Shown here piece by piece: positions 54,401 to 62,919 of a stretch of 64,000 nucleotides of DNA; positions within the stretch are counted from its first letter, which is position 1; the number at the start of each line of letters is the position of its first letter. Both the position numbers and the translations under genes were made by a program. The notes under the pieces are model-generated. The model had not been told where the DNA came from. It ran no database searches and saw nothing but the letters and a program-made list of their open reading frames with translations. The stretch comes from Aeoliella straminimaris (GTDB lineage: Bacteria > Planctomycetota > Planctomycetia > Pirellulales > Lacipirellulaceae), in assembly GCF_024054565.1 (NCBI RefSeq), contig NZ_JAMXLR010000072.1:1-64000 (forward strand). The letters are read 5' to 3'.

Positions 54401-54840
54401 TGCCAAACGAGGCATTGCATCGAAAGCTCGGGCGTAATCCAGGGACCGCCGGCCACGGCAAACCCATCGCAAGCGTGCACGCCTAACTTCAGTCCCAGGC
54501 GATCTGCCTCTTTCGCTGCGTGGCGCACCATTTGCCAGAAGCGTGGCGAGAGTTGCGTGGCAGGAGGCTTGTACGCAGGCGGCGTGTCGGGACCCTGGAT
54601 CGGCATTAAATACGCACCAGCCAGTCCGGCACGCTTCATGGCTTCGAGGTCAGCCGTGATACCTTCTGGGCTCACTCGCCCTTTCATCCAATACCAGAAT
54701 GTCCAAGGGGCAGCCTCTGCAGGTGGCGAGCGAAACGCCCGCTCCAGTTCGGCCGGACGGACGCCGTAGGCCCGCGGCCCCGAAGTCGATGCGAGGCTAA
54801 CGACCGCCATTAGGAAGAGCAGCGTGGAACATCGTATCAT
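51442..54840 (-). CDS. GH106 alpha-L-rhamnosidase-family protein, secreted
   Basis: 1132 residues from the ATG at 54840, which opens a signal peptide (MIRCSTLLFLMAVVSLAST); an ATG at 54870 would add ten residues. GH106 marks: FRSPPAEAAPWTFWYWMKGRV, the segment ITADLEAMKRAGLAGAYLMP, LGLKLGVHACDGFAVAGGPW, then a barrel region with TTFHVDSWECGGQNWTPGF and GLTFSAECTAPTMPGDAMRHF containing likely catalytic Glu residues. A galactose-binding-like insertion (CWIQFEFAEPFTCRSV) and a C-terminal beta domain are present. It releases alpha-L-rhamnose from rhamnogalacturonan fragments. First gene of the minus operon that continues with the GH43-like and GH2 genes; divergent from the next GH2 gene. Confidence 0.9.
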   Translation of the reverse strand: MIRCSTLLFLMAVVSLASTSGPRAYGVRPAELERAFRSPPAEAAPWTFWYWMKGRVSPEGITADLEAMKRAGLAGAYLMPIQGPDTPPAYKPPATQLSPRFWQMVRHAAKEADRLGLKLGVHACDGFAVAGGPWITPELSMQCLVWQRIDFVGGQEVSLEIPQPLHDSNYYRDVAVLAFPSLPGSRESSNQRSPLVTTSDNELHASRLSVADNSDRYRSETPCWIQFEFAEPFTCRSVTITPDGNNYQCQRLSVLASAKGDQFELVQQLTPPRHGWQDEATPVTHAIPATTARIFRFAWTPEGSEPGAEDLDSAKWVAVLKLNSILLGSEPTIGSYRGKSGKLWRMSEWNNSNTTPNEVCVPLQDIVDLSDKLTDDNYLRWNAPAGEWTLLRIGHTSTGSTNATAGGGLGLECDKLNPEAIRLQFDKWYGEFHRQIAEEIGEQATHRLLTTFHVDSWECGGQNWTPGFAQQFRRLRGYDLRRYLPCIAGIPVGSAETSERFLRDMRATIADLTTQAFFGTLRELTHEQGLTFSAECTAPTMPGDAMRHFSLVDVPMGEFWLNSPTHDKPNDMRDAISAAHVYGKRIVQAEAFTELRIRWDEAPSQLKTLGDRQLALGANRMVMHVFTHNPWLDRKPGQTLGGVGLYFQRDQPWLPASRGWMQYYTRCSAVLQQGRPVTDVAVWTGDDFPSRSIPPERLLDTLPGLIGELTIARERERLANLGQPQRERPTGVRASANIVDPANWANPLGGYQYDSINTDALLRWTRVEDGRITLADGAAYDLLVLPGASPMRPAAQRITPKLLEKLAELVEQGGTILCHETLTDSPSLSQQDANTRIASAVGWLEAHPSRFLQGPYLDPTLERFGISPDLTVETQSAGNAQSLAWNHRTGDGWDLYFLSNQLDRELEVTFSVRKKRETVELWDPVTGDICQLRTSRNSEHGTQCSLAFAPGQSLLLVLRDDITGNRMYQSSTPSTHTSLAGRWHVSFQAAVGDSPPDRDVTVLNDLSQSSNTAVKHFAGVTVYETTFTWQPEDDRRTWLEFDELAPLAEVEINNQDCGVVWTAPWRLEVTAALQPGENHLRLRVPSTWKNRLIADASLPEEQRLTWTSAPVRLPDTQLTPYGVIGAVHLISE

Positions 54841-54983
54841 TGGGTTCAAGCGACTTTCTCCTGCGGGCATTTTTTCTATGCTATACGTTCGGAGAAATGG
54901 GCTCCAACAATCATTGCCTGTTTCTTGCCTTGTTTTGCGTCACGCGGTGGCAAGTGGCCCCTGAATTCAGGTCCAATAGCGAT

Positions 54984-57395
54984 ATGCGACGGTTCCCTTC
55001 TCTGCTGCTGGTTCTTTGCTTTTCGCCTTCCATCTTGGTTGCGAGCGAACGTGTGCTGTTGGACGAAGGCTGGCGGTTCCAACTGGCCGATCCCGCGGAT
55101 GCACAGCTACCGGGCTTTGACGATGCTGCGTGGCGGCGTGTCGATTTGCCCCACGACTGGAGTGTCGAAGCCTCTCCCCAGAACGATGCTGCATCCGAAG
55201 GCCATGGTGGTTATCACCAGACTGGGGTCGGCTGGTACCGCAGACCGCTGGAAGTCGGTGAAACCTCGCTGAAGAGTATCTATCGCTTGGAGTTCGACGG
55301 CGTGTACCAGAATGCCGAGGTCTGGGTCAACGGCCACCGGCTGGGTGAGCATTTGTATGGCTACACTCCTTTTTCGTTCGACATCACTCCTTACTTGAAG
55401 ACTAGGAGCAACGCGTCGAACGTGATCGCTGTGCGAGTTGACAATTCCGATCAGCCCAACTGCCGCTGGTATAGTGGATCGGGCATCTACCGGCATGTGT
55501 GGCTGCGTAAGTTACCGCCGGTGCACATCGAGCCTGCCAGCGTCTGGTGCGAGAATAAGCCGCACGAGCCATTCAGCGACTTTCATCTGCACTATACCGT
55601 GATCAACTCAACCGATATGGATCAAATCGTTTACGTGGAAGAGAGCCTTCCGGAACAGGCATCTCAGTCAGGCAAAAACCGCGTTCACAAGTTGAGGATC
55701 GGTGCAGGAAAGAAAGTAGACGTGCATCGGCCAATCCGCCTCGGCTCGGCGCGGTCATGGTCTGCAGAGTTCCCCCATCTTCAGCAGTTGCAGTTACGGT
55801 TGTTGACTCAAGAGGACGCTGCTAGCGACGCTATGGATGTTGTCGACCACACGTTTGGCTTGCGTTCCGTGGCCATCGATCCGCAGCGCGGGCTACTGCT
55901 CAACGGCGAGCCAATCGTGCTGTTTGGTGGAAATGTCCATCACGATCATGGTCCGCTGGGCGCAGCATCCTTGGATATCGCCGAAGCTCGACGGGTGAGG
56001 CTGCTGAAACAGGCTGGATTCAATGCGGTGCGGACCTCTCATAATCCACCGAGCGATGCGTTCCTCGACGAGTGCGATCGCCAGGGATTGTTAGTCATCG
56101 ACGAGTTTTTCGACAACTGGGCAAAGTCGAAGGTAAACCGCGATTACGGTCCTCACTTCGAGGGTATATGGAGGGACGAGTTGTTGGCTACGATGGATCG
56201 CGATCGTCGCCATCCGTCCGTCGTGATGTGGAGCATTGGCAACGAAGTCTACGAACGCGGCGACGAAAGTGGGCAACGACTCGCCCAAGAGCTTGCCCAA
56301 TGCGTACGCGAGCACGACCAGTCTCGTCCGGTAACCATCGGTCTGAACGGGCTCGGGGAGGGAAACTGGGACCGACTCGATCCGATGTTTGGGGCCGTCG
56401 ACGTATGCGGTTACAACTACGAAACCAACCGCTACGAGACTGATCACCGCCGGTTGCCAATGCGAGTGATGTACGCGAGTGAGTCGTATCCCAAAGACGC
56501 ACACGAGAGTTTTGCTGCGGTGGAGTCGCAGCCCCACGTGATTGGCGACTTCGTCTGGTCAGCCATCGACTATCTGGGCGAAGCGGGCATTGGACGCGTG
56601 TTTCCTCCTGGGGAGGAGGCTCGGCGGCATTGGGAAGGAACACACTTTCCCTGGAGAGCCGCTGCTTGTGGAGATATCGATTTGATCGGCCATCGCAAGC
56701 CGATTTCGCACTATCGCAACATTGTTTGGGATCGTGGCGAGCGGCTCTATCTGGCTGTGGAAGAACCAACGGCCAATGGCGATCCATGGCAACTCACGCC
56801 TTGGGCTGTGGAGCCGTGCCTCGACAGTTGGACCTGGTCGGTGCCCGAAAAAACGATGCTCACCGTGCACGCCTATAGTCGGTATCCGCAAGTGCGGCTG
56901 CAGCTGAACGGCCGCATTATAGGTGAGGCGTCCACCGGCCAGGCGGAGGAATTCCATGCTTCGTTCCGGGTGCCCTACGAACCTGGGGAACTGGTTCTCG
57001 AAGGAATGCAGCAGACAGCGGTCAATCAGCGGATAAAGCTTGCCACCGCTGGCGAAACGGCTAGCATCGATCTAGAGCCCGAGCAGGGCACCATCGCGGC
57101 GGGCCGCCAGAGTATCGCCTTCATTAACGTTCGCCTGGTGGATGAACAAGGCACCACGCAGCCAGTGGAGGATCGTCAACTCGAGTTTTCCGTCGCAGGT
57201 CCCGCGGAAATCGTCGCCACGGGTAATGCCGACCCAACCAGCCGGCATGCCTATGCGAATTCTGGGTGCCCCACCTACCAGGGACATGCACTGGCTGTCC
57301 TTAGAAGCACTGGAGAAGTCGGCGCGGTGACGCTTACCGCTCGATGTGAAGGGTTGCCCGAGGCGGATTGCAAAGTTGAATTTACGAAAGAGTAA
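54984..57395 (+). CDS. GH2 glycoside hydrolase (beta-galactosidase-like), secreted
   Basis: 803 residues from the ATG at 54984, which opens a signal peptide (MRRFPSLLLVLCFSPSILVA); upstream in-frame starts lie within the divergent promoter region. The GH2 domains: sugar-binding with PHDWSVEA and VGWYRRPL, TIM barrel with MWSIGNEVYERG (acid/base Glu) and MYASESYPKDA (nucleophile Glu), and the characteristic IGDFVWSAIDYLGEAGIGR. The C-terminal region (about 640-800) is a DUF4982/Ig-like extension. Clades like this include beta-galactosidases and alpha-L-arabinopyranosidases of pectin PULs. Thirteen bases separate it from the PL1 gene. Confidence 0.9.
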   Translation: MRRFPSLLLVLCFSPSILVASERVLLDEGWRFQLADPADAQLPGFDDAAWRRVDLPHDWSVEASPQNDAASEGHGGYHQTGVGWYRRPLEVGETSLKSIYRLEFDGVYQNAEVWVNGHRLGEHLYGYTPFSFDITPYLKTRSNASNVIAVRVDNSDQPNCRWYSGSGIYRHVWLRKLPPVHIEPASVWCENKPHEPFSDFHLHYTVINSTDMDQIVYVEESLPEQASQSGKNRVHKLRIGAGKKVDVHRPIRLGSARSWSAEFPHLQQLQLRLLTQEDAASDAMDVVDHTFGLRSVAIDPQRGLLLNGEPIVLFGGNVHHDHGPLGAASLDIAEARRVRLLKQAGFNAVRTSHNPPSDAFLDECDRQGLLVIDEFFDNWAKSKVNRDYGPHFEGIWRDELLATMDRDRRHPSVVMWSIGNEVYERGDESGQRLAQELAQCVREHDQSRPVTIGLNGLGEGNWDRLDPMFGAVDVCGYNYETNRYETDHRRLPMRVMYASESYPKDAHESFAAVESQPHVIGDFVWSAIDYLGEAGIGRVFPPGEEARRHWEGTHFPWRAAACGDIDLIGHRKPISHYRNIVWDRGERLYLAVEEPTANGDPWQLTPWAVEPCLDSWTWSVPEKTMLTVHAYSRYPQVRLQLNGRIIGEASTGQAEEFHASFRVPYEPGELVLEGMQQTAVNQRIKLATAGETASIDLEPEQGTIAAGRQSIAFINVRLVDEQGTTQPVEDRQLEFSVAGPAEIVATGNADPTSRHAYANSGCPTYQGHALAVLRSTGEVGAVTLTARCEGLPEADCKVEFTKE

Positions 57396-57407
57396 GGCAG
57401 CCAGACC

Positions 57408-59585
57408 ATGGACATACACAAACTGACAAGCGTTCTGCTGATACTTGGTACCTGCCTTGGTGCGCCGCGCTGCCCGGCCGAGCGGTTTGACATCAGCGCC
57501 CTCACTGGTCGTCGAGATGCCGAAACACTCGGCTGGCAAGAGTGGGAAATCGGAACCGAACGAGATGCCGCTAGGGATCTGGAGCAAGGACGCCTTGAAC
57601 TGCGGGCAGTCAATGGGCAACTGCATGGTTTCCTGCACAAATCGGCGCTCGCGACCGGAGCAACGATCGCAGCCGATGGAGTGCGCAGCGAGACCGGCTT
57701 CCTGGAGATCGTCCTGTCGGATCTGCCCCCTGGAAGTCACAGTCTGGCCACCTTCCATAACCTGCCGACTGGGCAGCCCAGCAGTTTAACGGTAAGCCAG
57801 GGCCAGAACTCCGTATTGGTGACGCCTAGTGCCCAGGTTGAAAAAGACCATCAAATGGCATCTGCCTATGTCGAGTTCGAAGCCGGTGAGGAGCCGGTTA
57901 CGATCCGTATCGAGAGCTCAGACGGAGGGCCGGTTTTGCTAAACGCCCTGGAACTCGACGCAACCGATCCGCACCGGCGAGCCAGGGCCCCCCAGCCGGG
58001 CAACTACAACTGGCATGCCGACGGAGACAGCGGCCAGATCCACCTCGCGTGGCATCCCGTCGACAACGCCGTTCAGTACCGTGTGTACCTGGCGAGCGGC
58101 CCCGATCTGGATACTGCGATGCGTGAACTCGAGCAGTCGGACCCGGCAGCCACTGTCTCTGACACGCAGATTCAACTGCCGGTAGCTGCCAATGACAGTT
58201 TGCTTTATTACTGCTGGCGCGTCGACACCGTAGGCAGTAATGACACAATGACCAAGGGAGAAGCATGGACGTTCCGCTTGCGCCACCTCGCGTTCCCTAC
58301 CGCGCAAGGCTACGGCCGGTTTGCGCGTGGCGGACGTGGGGGGCGAGTACTAAAGGTCACGAACCTCAACGATAGCGGCCCGGGTAGCCTGCGGGCTGCG
58401 GTGGAGGCCACTGGCCCGCGTACCGTGGTGTTCGATGTGTCGGGTCGTATTGTTTTGGAGGATCGGCTGATTATCCGCAACGGCGAACTCACCATCGCCG
58501 GGCAGACGGCACCTGGGCTTGGCATCTGCGTGAGCAACTACAACCTCGGGGGCCTTGGCGCTGATGACGTGGTAATTCGTTACCTCCGCGTCCGGCCGGG
58601 CGACACTTCAGGCAAGACGCTCGATGGCATGGGGCTGGCCAGCTGCGACCATTCAATTGTCGACCATTGTTCGATCAGTTGGACGCAGGACGAGTCGTTT
58701 AGCTCTCGCGGCGCCAAGAACATCACGCTGCAACGCACGCTGATCTCCGAAGCGCTGAACATCGCGGGCCACAAGAAGTACGAACAAGGCAAGTCGCACG
58801 GTTTTGCAGCAAGCATTGGTGGCGACATCGGCACCTTTCATCACAACCTACTCGCCCACTGTGCCGGGCGAAATTGGAGCCTGGCAGGCGGTACTGACCA
58901 GGCGACGCGGCACCGTGGTGTATTGGATATCCGCAACAACGTAGTCTACAACTGGGACTATCGCACTACCGACGGTGGCGCGCGGCTCGTGCAGTTCGTC
59001 AACAACTACTACAAACCCGGGCCTGCGACACGGGTGTTTCACGTGCTGAAGCCGGAACGCGAGTGGGTGGAAGCCTTCGGTCCGCAAGAATACTACGCGG
59101 CAGGCAATGTGATGGAGGGCCACTACGACAACCAGCAAGGCTATGCCGGTATCGTCGAGCCGAAGGAGGAGCCACTGACAAGCTTCATGCACGACGAGCC
59201 GTTCTTTCCACCGCACGTGAAAACCGAAACTGCCGAGGAGGCGTATCGAAGTGTGCTGGCAGACGTGGGCTGCAACTATCCCGATCTCGACCAGCACGAC
59301 AAACGGGTTCTTCGCGAAACAAGGGAAGGGAAGGCCAATTTTTCGGGGAGCTCAAGCGGAAAGCCGGGATTGCCCGATTCGCAAGAGGACGTGGGAGGAT
59401 GGGACGACTACCCGCGGGTGTCGCGCGGTGAAGATTGGGATCCCGACAACGATGGCATGCCAAGCCAGTGGGAGGTGGCACATGGTTTGGACCCCAACGA
59501 TCCCGAAGACCGCAACGCCGATCCCGATGGCGACGGCTACACAAATCTCGAAGCGTATCTAAATAGACTTGTGAACGAACAATGA
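57408..59585 (+). CDS. Pectate lyase (PL1-like) with N-terminal extension and calcium-binding tail
   Basis: 725 residues with a signal peptide. The first ~300 residues are beta-rich non-catalytic modules, including a fibronectin-like segment (QIHLAWHPVDNAVQYRVYLA). Then comes a right-handed parallel beta-helix starting GRFARGGRGGRVLKVTNL, with DDVVIRYLRVRPGD, DHSIVDHCSISWTQDESFS and LLAHCAGRNWSLAGG, matching bacterial PL1 pectate lyases. The C-terminus (DWDPDNDGMPSQWEVAHGL, DPDGDGYTNLEAYLN) is a thrombospondin type-3/EF-like calcium-binding tail common in PL1 enzymes of this kind. It cleaves polygalacturonan by beta-elimination. Preceded at 13 bases by GH2; followed at 147 bases by the dehydrogenase gene. 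Confidence 0.88.
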   Translation: MDIHKLTSVLLILGTCLGAPRCPAERFDISALTGRRDAETLGWQEWEIGTERDAARDLEQGRLELRAVNGQLHGFLHKSALATGATIAADGVRSETGFLEIVLSDLPPGSHSLATFHNLPTGQPSSLTVSQGQNSVLVTPSAQVEKDHQMASAYVEFEAGEEPVTIRIESSDGGPVLLNALELDATDPHRRARAPQPGNYNWHADGDSGQIHLAWHPVDNAVQYRVYLASGPDLDTAMRELEQSDPAATVSDTQIQLPVAANDSLLYYCWRVDTVGSNDTMTKGEAWTFRLRHLAFPTAQGYGRFARGGRGGRVLKVTNLNDSGPGSLRAAVEATGPRTVVFDVSGRIVLEDRLIIRNGELTIAGQTAPGLGICVSNYNLGGLGADDVVIRYLRVRPGDTSGKTLDGMGLASCDHSIVDHCSISWTQDESFSSRGAKNITLQRTLISEALNIAGHKKYEQGKSHGFAASIGGDIGTFHHNLLAHCAGRNWSLAGGTDQATRHRGVLDIRNNVVYNWDYRTTDGGARLVQFVNNYYKPGPATRVFHVLKPEREWVEAFGPQEYYAAGNVMEGHYDNQQGYAGIVEPKEEPLTSFMHDEPFFPPHVKTETAEEAYRSVLADVGCNYPDLDQHDKRVLRETREGKANFSGSSSGKPGLPDSQEDVGGWDDYPRVSRGEDWDPDNDGMPSQWEVAHGLDPNDPEDRNADPDGDGYTNLEAYLNRLVNEQ

Positions 59586-59732
59586 GGGCAACCTTCTGTT
59601 TCGCCGCTCCTGCGCTGGATTCAGCCTCATTTTCGGACAACCTAGGCGATCCGCGTGGCAAACGAATTCTAAACCGGTACCCTGAGTATTCAGCCCTCGT
59701 CCCGCGTTTCCCTGCACACTCCAGGTAGGTCC

Positions 59733-60623
59733 ATGTCGCACTTCAGCAGCCATAGCCGAACGATTGGCGTGGTGGGATTGGGCCTATTGGGAGCGGCCCT
59801 TTGTGATCGATTGCTGGACGAGCATTGGCAGGTGTACTGCTATAACCGCACCAAGGACAAATCACTTCCGCTCGTGGAACGCGGCGCCATGTGGTCCGAC
59901 AACCCATTCGAGCAGTGCGATTGTGTTGTTGTATGCCTCTACAACTCAGCGGCGGTGCGCGAGTGTCTTACAGGGTTGTCCGATGGTTTCCGTTCAGGCC
60001 AACTGGTGGTCGATGCTACCACGGGTGGTCCGGACGATGCGGCCCAGCTTGGCAGTTGGCTCGCTGAGGCGGGGGTCGACTATTTAGAATCGCCGATTGC
60101 CGCTTCCAGCGATCAGACTCGCCGCGGCCGAGCGATCGCCTTCGTGGGGGGAAGCGAGTCGACCTATCGGGAGAATCAAGACTTGTTCGAGTCTCTCGCC
60201 GCCGCGGCCCACTATGTCGGCGAATGGGGATCAGCCGCCAAGTTCAAGCTCGTCAATAACTTGATCCTGGGACTCAACCGGGTTGCCCTGGCTGAAGGGC
60301 TCGTGCTGGCTGAACGCATGGGGCTGGACGCGGGCAATACGCTAGCCGTGCTCAAGCAGTGCAACGCCTATTCGGGAGTGATGGATACCAAGGGGCAAAA
60401 GATGGTTGACGGCGACTTCGCGACGCAGGCCCGATTGGCCCAGCACGCCAAAGACGTGCGTATCATCCTGCAGGAAGCCTCGAAGCATGGTCTGGTGCTG
60501 CCAATGTCCGCGACGCATCTGCAGTTGCTCGAGCAAGGAGAGTTGCTGGGGTTGGGCGACTTGGACAACAGCGCCATCGTGCGCGTGCTGCAAGCTGACG
60601 CTCAAACCGCGAGGAGTGAATGA
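59733..60623 (+). CDS. NAD(P)-dependent beta-hydroxyacid dehydrogenase family protein
   Basis: 296 residues. GVVGLGLLGAALCDRLLDEHW is the Rossmann dinucleotide motif; the 6-phosphogluconate/3-hydroxyisobutyrate dehydrogenase signature continues with VDATTGGPDDAAQL and the catalytic Lys of AAKFKLVNNLILG. An all-helical C-terminal domain follows. Members oxidise beta-hydroxy acids, including tartronate semialdehyde and glucarate-derived acids. In this locus it may act on a sugar acid from galacturonate or a modified sugar (inference). The stop codon overlaps the start of the Gfo/Idh/MocA gene by four bases (ATGA), so they are co-translated. Confidence 0.88.
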   Translation: MSHFSSHSRTIGVVGLGLLGAALCDRLLDEHWQVYCYNRTKDKSLPLVERGAMWSDNPFEQCDCVVVCLYNSAAVRECLTGLSDGFRSGQLVVDATTGGPDDAAQLGSWLAEAGVDYLESPIAASSDQTRRGRAIAFVGGSESTYRENQDLFESLAAAAHYVGEWGSAAKFKLVNNLILGLNRVALAEGLVLAERMGLDAGNTLAVLKQCNAYSGVMDTKGQKMVDGDFATQARLAQHAKDVRIILQEASKHGLVLPMSATHLQLLEQGELLGLGDLDNSAIVRVLQADAQTARSE

Positions 60624-61897
60624 TGGCCGTTAATCGCCGGCATTTCTTACTGACTTCGGCCGCAACCATCGCGAGCGGTGCGGCGAGTCGTGGATGGGCC
60701 AACCCGCCGAGTTCCAAGGTGCGCATCGGGCTGGTTGGATGTGGCTCGCGGGCCAAGGCGTACTATGGCCGGGTGGCCGCTGTTTGTGATCCTGATCGCG
60801 ATCGACTGGCGGCAGCAGCCGATGTGTGTGGACTTAGCAGTTCGAATGCGGTGACGGATCTTCGCCGGATACTCGATGATCCCGGCATCGACGCGGTGGT
60901 GATTGCCACGCCCGACCACTGGCACGCCCCGGCGGCCATACTTGCGTGTCAGGCGGGCAAGCATGTTTACGTTGAGAAACCTCTGAGCCACAACCTGCGA
61001 GAAAGCCAACTGCTGTTGGAAGCCGTGGAGTCGAGCGGAGTGGTCGCACAGCATGGCACGCAACAGCGGTCGCGGGAGTTCACGCGAAATGCCATCCAGC
61101 GGCTCCACGAAGGTGTGATTGGCGACGTACTGGTGGCCAAGGCTTGGAACATTCAGCGGCGCGGCTCGATCGGGCATAGGACGCCTACTGCGCCCCCCGC
61201 CGAAATTGACTACGATACCTGGGTCGGCCCGGCGGAGTGGTTGCCCTATCAGGAGAACCGCCTGCATAGCGACTGGCACTGGTGGTGGAACTTTGGTACC
61301 GGCGATATCGGCAACGACGGCGCCCATGAACTGGACTATGCTCGCTGGGGACTGGGAGTCGACACCCTACCGACGAGCGCAATCGCCATGGGAGGCAAAT
61401 ACTTCTACGACGATGATCAACAGTTTCCCGACACAGCGACTTGTGCTTTCGAATATGCCGGTGCCGATGCCACGGCGAAGCCGAAGCAACTGGTCTTCGA
61501 AATGCGACTGTGGTCGACTAACTATCCCATGAATTGCGATTCGGGCGTCGAGTTCTACGGCACCGAAGGCCAAATGCTGCTCAGCAAACGTGGCAAGCTG
61601 CAGGTGCTGGGGCCGAAGAATGAACGAATCGACAGCCAAAAAGTGCCGCGGGAAACCGGGTTCGCTCATCTCGACAATTTCGTCGACGCCATTCGCGGCG
61701 ACGCCGAGCTCGCTGCTCCGCTGATCGAGGCCCACCGCAGCATTGTACCGGTGCATCTGGCCAACGTGGCCCTAAAGACCGGCCGGTCGATCAAGTTCGA
61801 TCCCCAGGCGGAGAAGATCATTGACGATGCCAAAGCTTCCGAGTTGCTGGGTCGCCGATATCGACAGGGAGGGCATTGGGCAATTCCCAAGGTTTAG
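60620..61897 (+). CDS. Gfo/Idh/MocA family oxidoreductase, Tat-exported
   Basis: 425 residues. The N-terminus MMAVNRRHFLLTSAATIA is a twin-arginine-type signal; a second ATG at 60623 is six bases from GAGGAG and may be the real start. The NAD(P) domain has IGLVGCGSRAKAYY and DAVVIATPDHWHAPAAIL, and the conserved VEKPLSHN loop. The C-terminal alpha/beta domain is of planctomycete length (YENRLHSDWHWWWNFGTGDI region). These enzymes oxidise or reduce sugars and related compounds. Export of NAD(P)-dependent proteins is a recurrent planctomycete feature. It is coupled upstream and lies five bases before the DUF6807 gene. Confidence 0.9.
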   Translation: MMAVNRRHFLLTSAATIASGAASRGWANPPSSKVRIGLVGCGSRAKAYYGRVAAVCDPDRDRLAAAADVCGLSSSNAVTDLRRILDDPGIDAVVIATPDHWHAPAAILACQAGKHVYVEKPLSHNLRESQLLLEAVESSGVVAQHGTQQRSREFTRNAIQRLHEGVIGDVLVAKAWNIQRRGSIGHRTPTAPPAEIDYDTWVGPAEWLPYQENRLHSDWHWWWNFGTGDIGNDGAHELDYARWGLGVDTLPTSAIAMGGKYFYDDDQQFPDTATCAFEYAGADATAKPKQLVFEMRLWSTNYPMNCDSGVEFYGTEGQMLLSKRGKLQVLGPKNERIDSQKVPRETGFAHLDNFVDAIRGDAELAAPLIEAHRSIVPVHLANVALKTGRSIKFDPQAEKIIDDAKASELLGRRYRQGGHWAIPKV

Positions 61898-61902
61898 CAG
61901 TC

Positions 61903-62877
61903 GTGTTCAGTCGTACTTTAACTATTGTTCTGGCAGTATGGGCATTGCTCGGGGGTGCAGCTCCGCAGAGTGGCGCCAAACGATTTGCCGTCGAACAACG
62001 CCCCGGAGCCGTACTTATTCTTCTGGGCGACAAACCAATCGCCAAGTACGTCTATCAGGATCCGGAGATCAGCCGCCCCCACTTTGCCAATCTGTGCTCG
62101 ACCAATGGTAAACGCTTGACGCGCAATCATCCGCCGATCGAAGGCCGTGACCGCATGGATCATCCGGAATACCATCCGGGTTTGTGGCTGGCCTTTGGCG
62201 ATCTGAGTGGGACGGACAATTGGCGACTGAAAGCCCCTGTCTTACACGAGAGATTCGTACAGAATCCACAAATCGAAGATGGCAAGGTAACCTTCGAAGT
62301 CGAGAATCTTTACGTATCGGACGAGGGCGAGTCGACCATTTGTCGCGAACAAGCACGGTACACACTGCGACACACGAATGCCGGTATCTTACTCACATGG
62401 GATTCAACTTTCACGAGTGATGAAGCTTTCTGGTTTGGTGACCAGGAAGAAATGGGACTTGGGTTGAGGATGGCAACTCCACTTAGGGTAGAGCAGGGGG
62501 GACCTGATCCTGCGCCGAAGGGCAGTGGTGAGATCGTCGACAACCAGGGACGCAAGAATGCCCAGCAGATCTGGGGCAAGACGGCACGCTGGATTGACTA
62601 CCGTGGCCAGCTTGATGGCGAGCCGGCTGGAGTTGCTCTGTTCTGCCACCCGAAGAACTTCCGTGCCACGCGCATGCATGCCAGGGACTATGGCTACGTG
62701 GCCGCCAACCCATTCGCCTTAGCTGCTTTTGACGCGGGAGAAGCGAGCCGAGTAACGGTTTCGCCCGGCGAATCGTTGCGGCTACGGTACGGGGTACTGC
62801 TGCATTCAGGAGCCACGCTCTCGCAAGAGCAGTTGGAGCACGTCTATCGTGAGTATTGCCAAGTTGCAGAACCTTGA
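61903..62877 (+). CDS. DUF6807 (PmoA family) protein, secreted
   Basis: 324 residues from the GTG at 61903, with AAGG ten bases upstream, opening a signal-like helix (FSRTLTIVLAVWALLGG). The family signature is seen in RPHFANLCSTNGKRLTRNHPP and HPEYHPGLWLAFGDLSGTDNW. The family is named methane-oxygenase PmoA-like by annotation pipelines, but no oxygenase activity is established; it is a beta-rich fold frequent next to Gfo/Idh/MocA genes in planctomycetes. Its role in the saccharide locus is unknown. Confidence 0.78.
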   Translation: MFSRTLTIVLAVWALLGGAAPQSGAKRFAVEQRPGAVLILLGDKPIAKYVYQDPEISRPHFANLCSTNGKRLTRNHPPIEGRDRMDHPEYHPGLWLAFGDLSGTDNWRLKAPVLHERFVQNPQIEDGKVTFEVENLYVSDEGESTICREQARYTLRHTNAGILLTWDSTFTSDEAFWFGDQEEMGLGLRMATPLRVEQGGPDPAPKGSGEIVDNQGRKNAQQIWGKTARWIDYRGQLDGEPAGVALFCHPKNFRATRMHARDYGYVAANPFALAAFDAGEASRVTVSPGESLRLRYGVLLHSGATLSQEQLEHVYREYCQVAEP

Positions 62878-62919
62878 CCAACAGCGATCTGCCTCCAACC
62901 GCCTCGAGGTGTCACCGTT

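Noticed and set aside
54840..54983. Longer start for the GH2 gene at 54840
   Set aside because: The added residues are not family-like, would displace the signal peptide and overlap the divergent promoter region.
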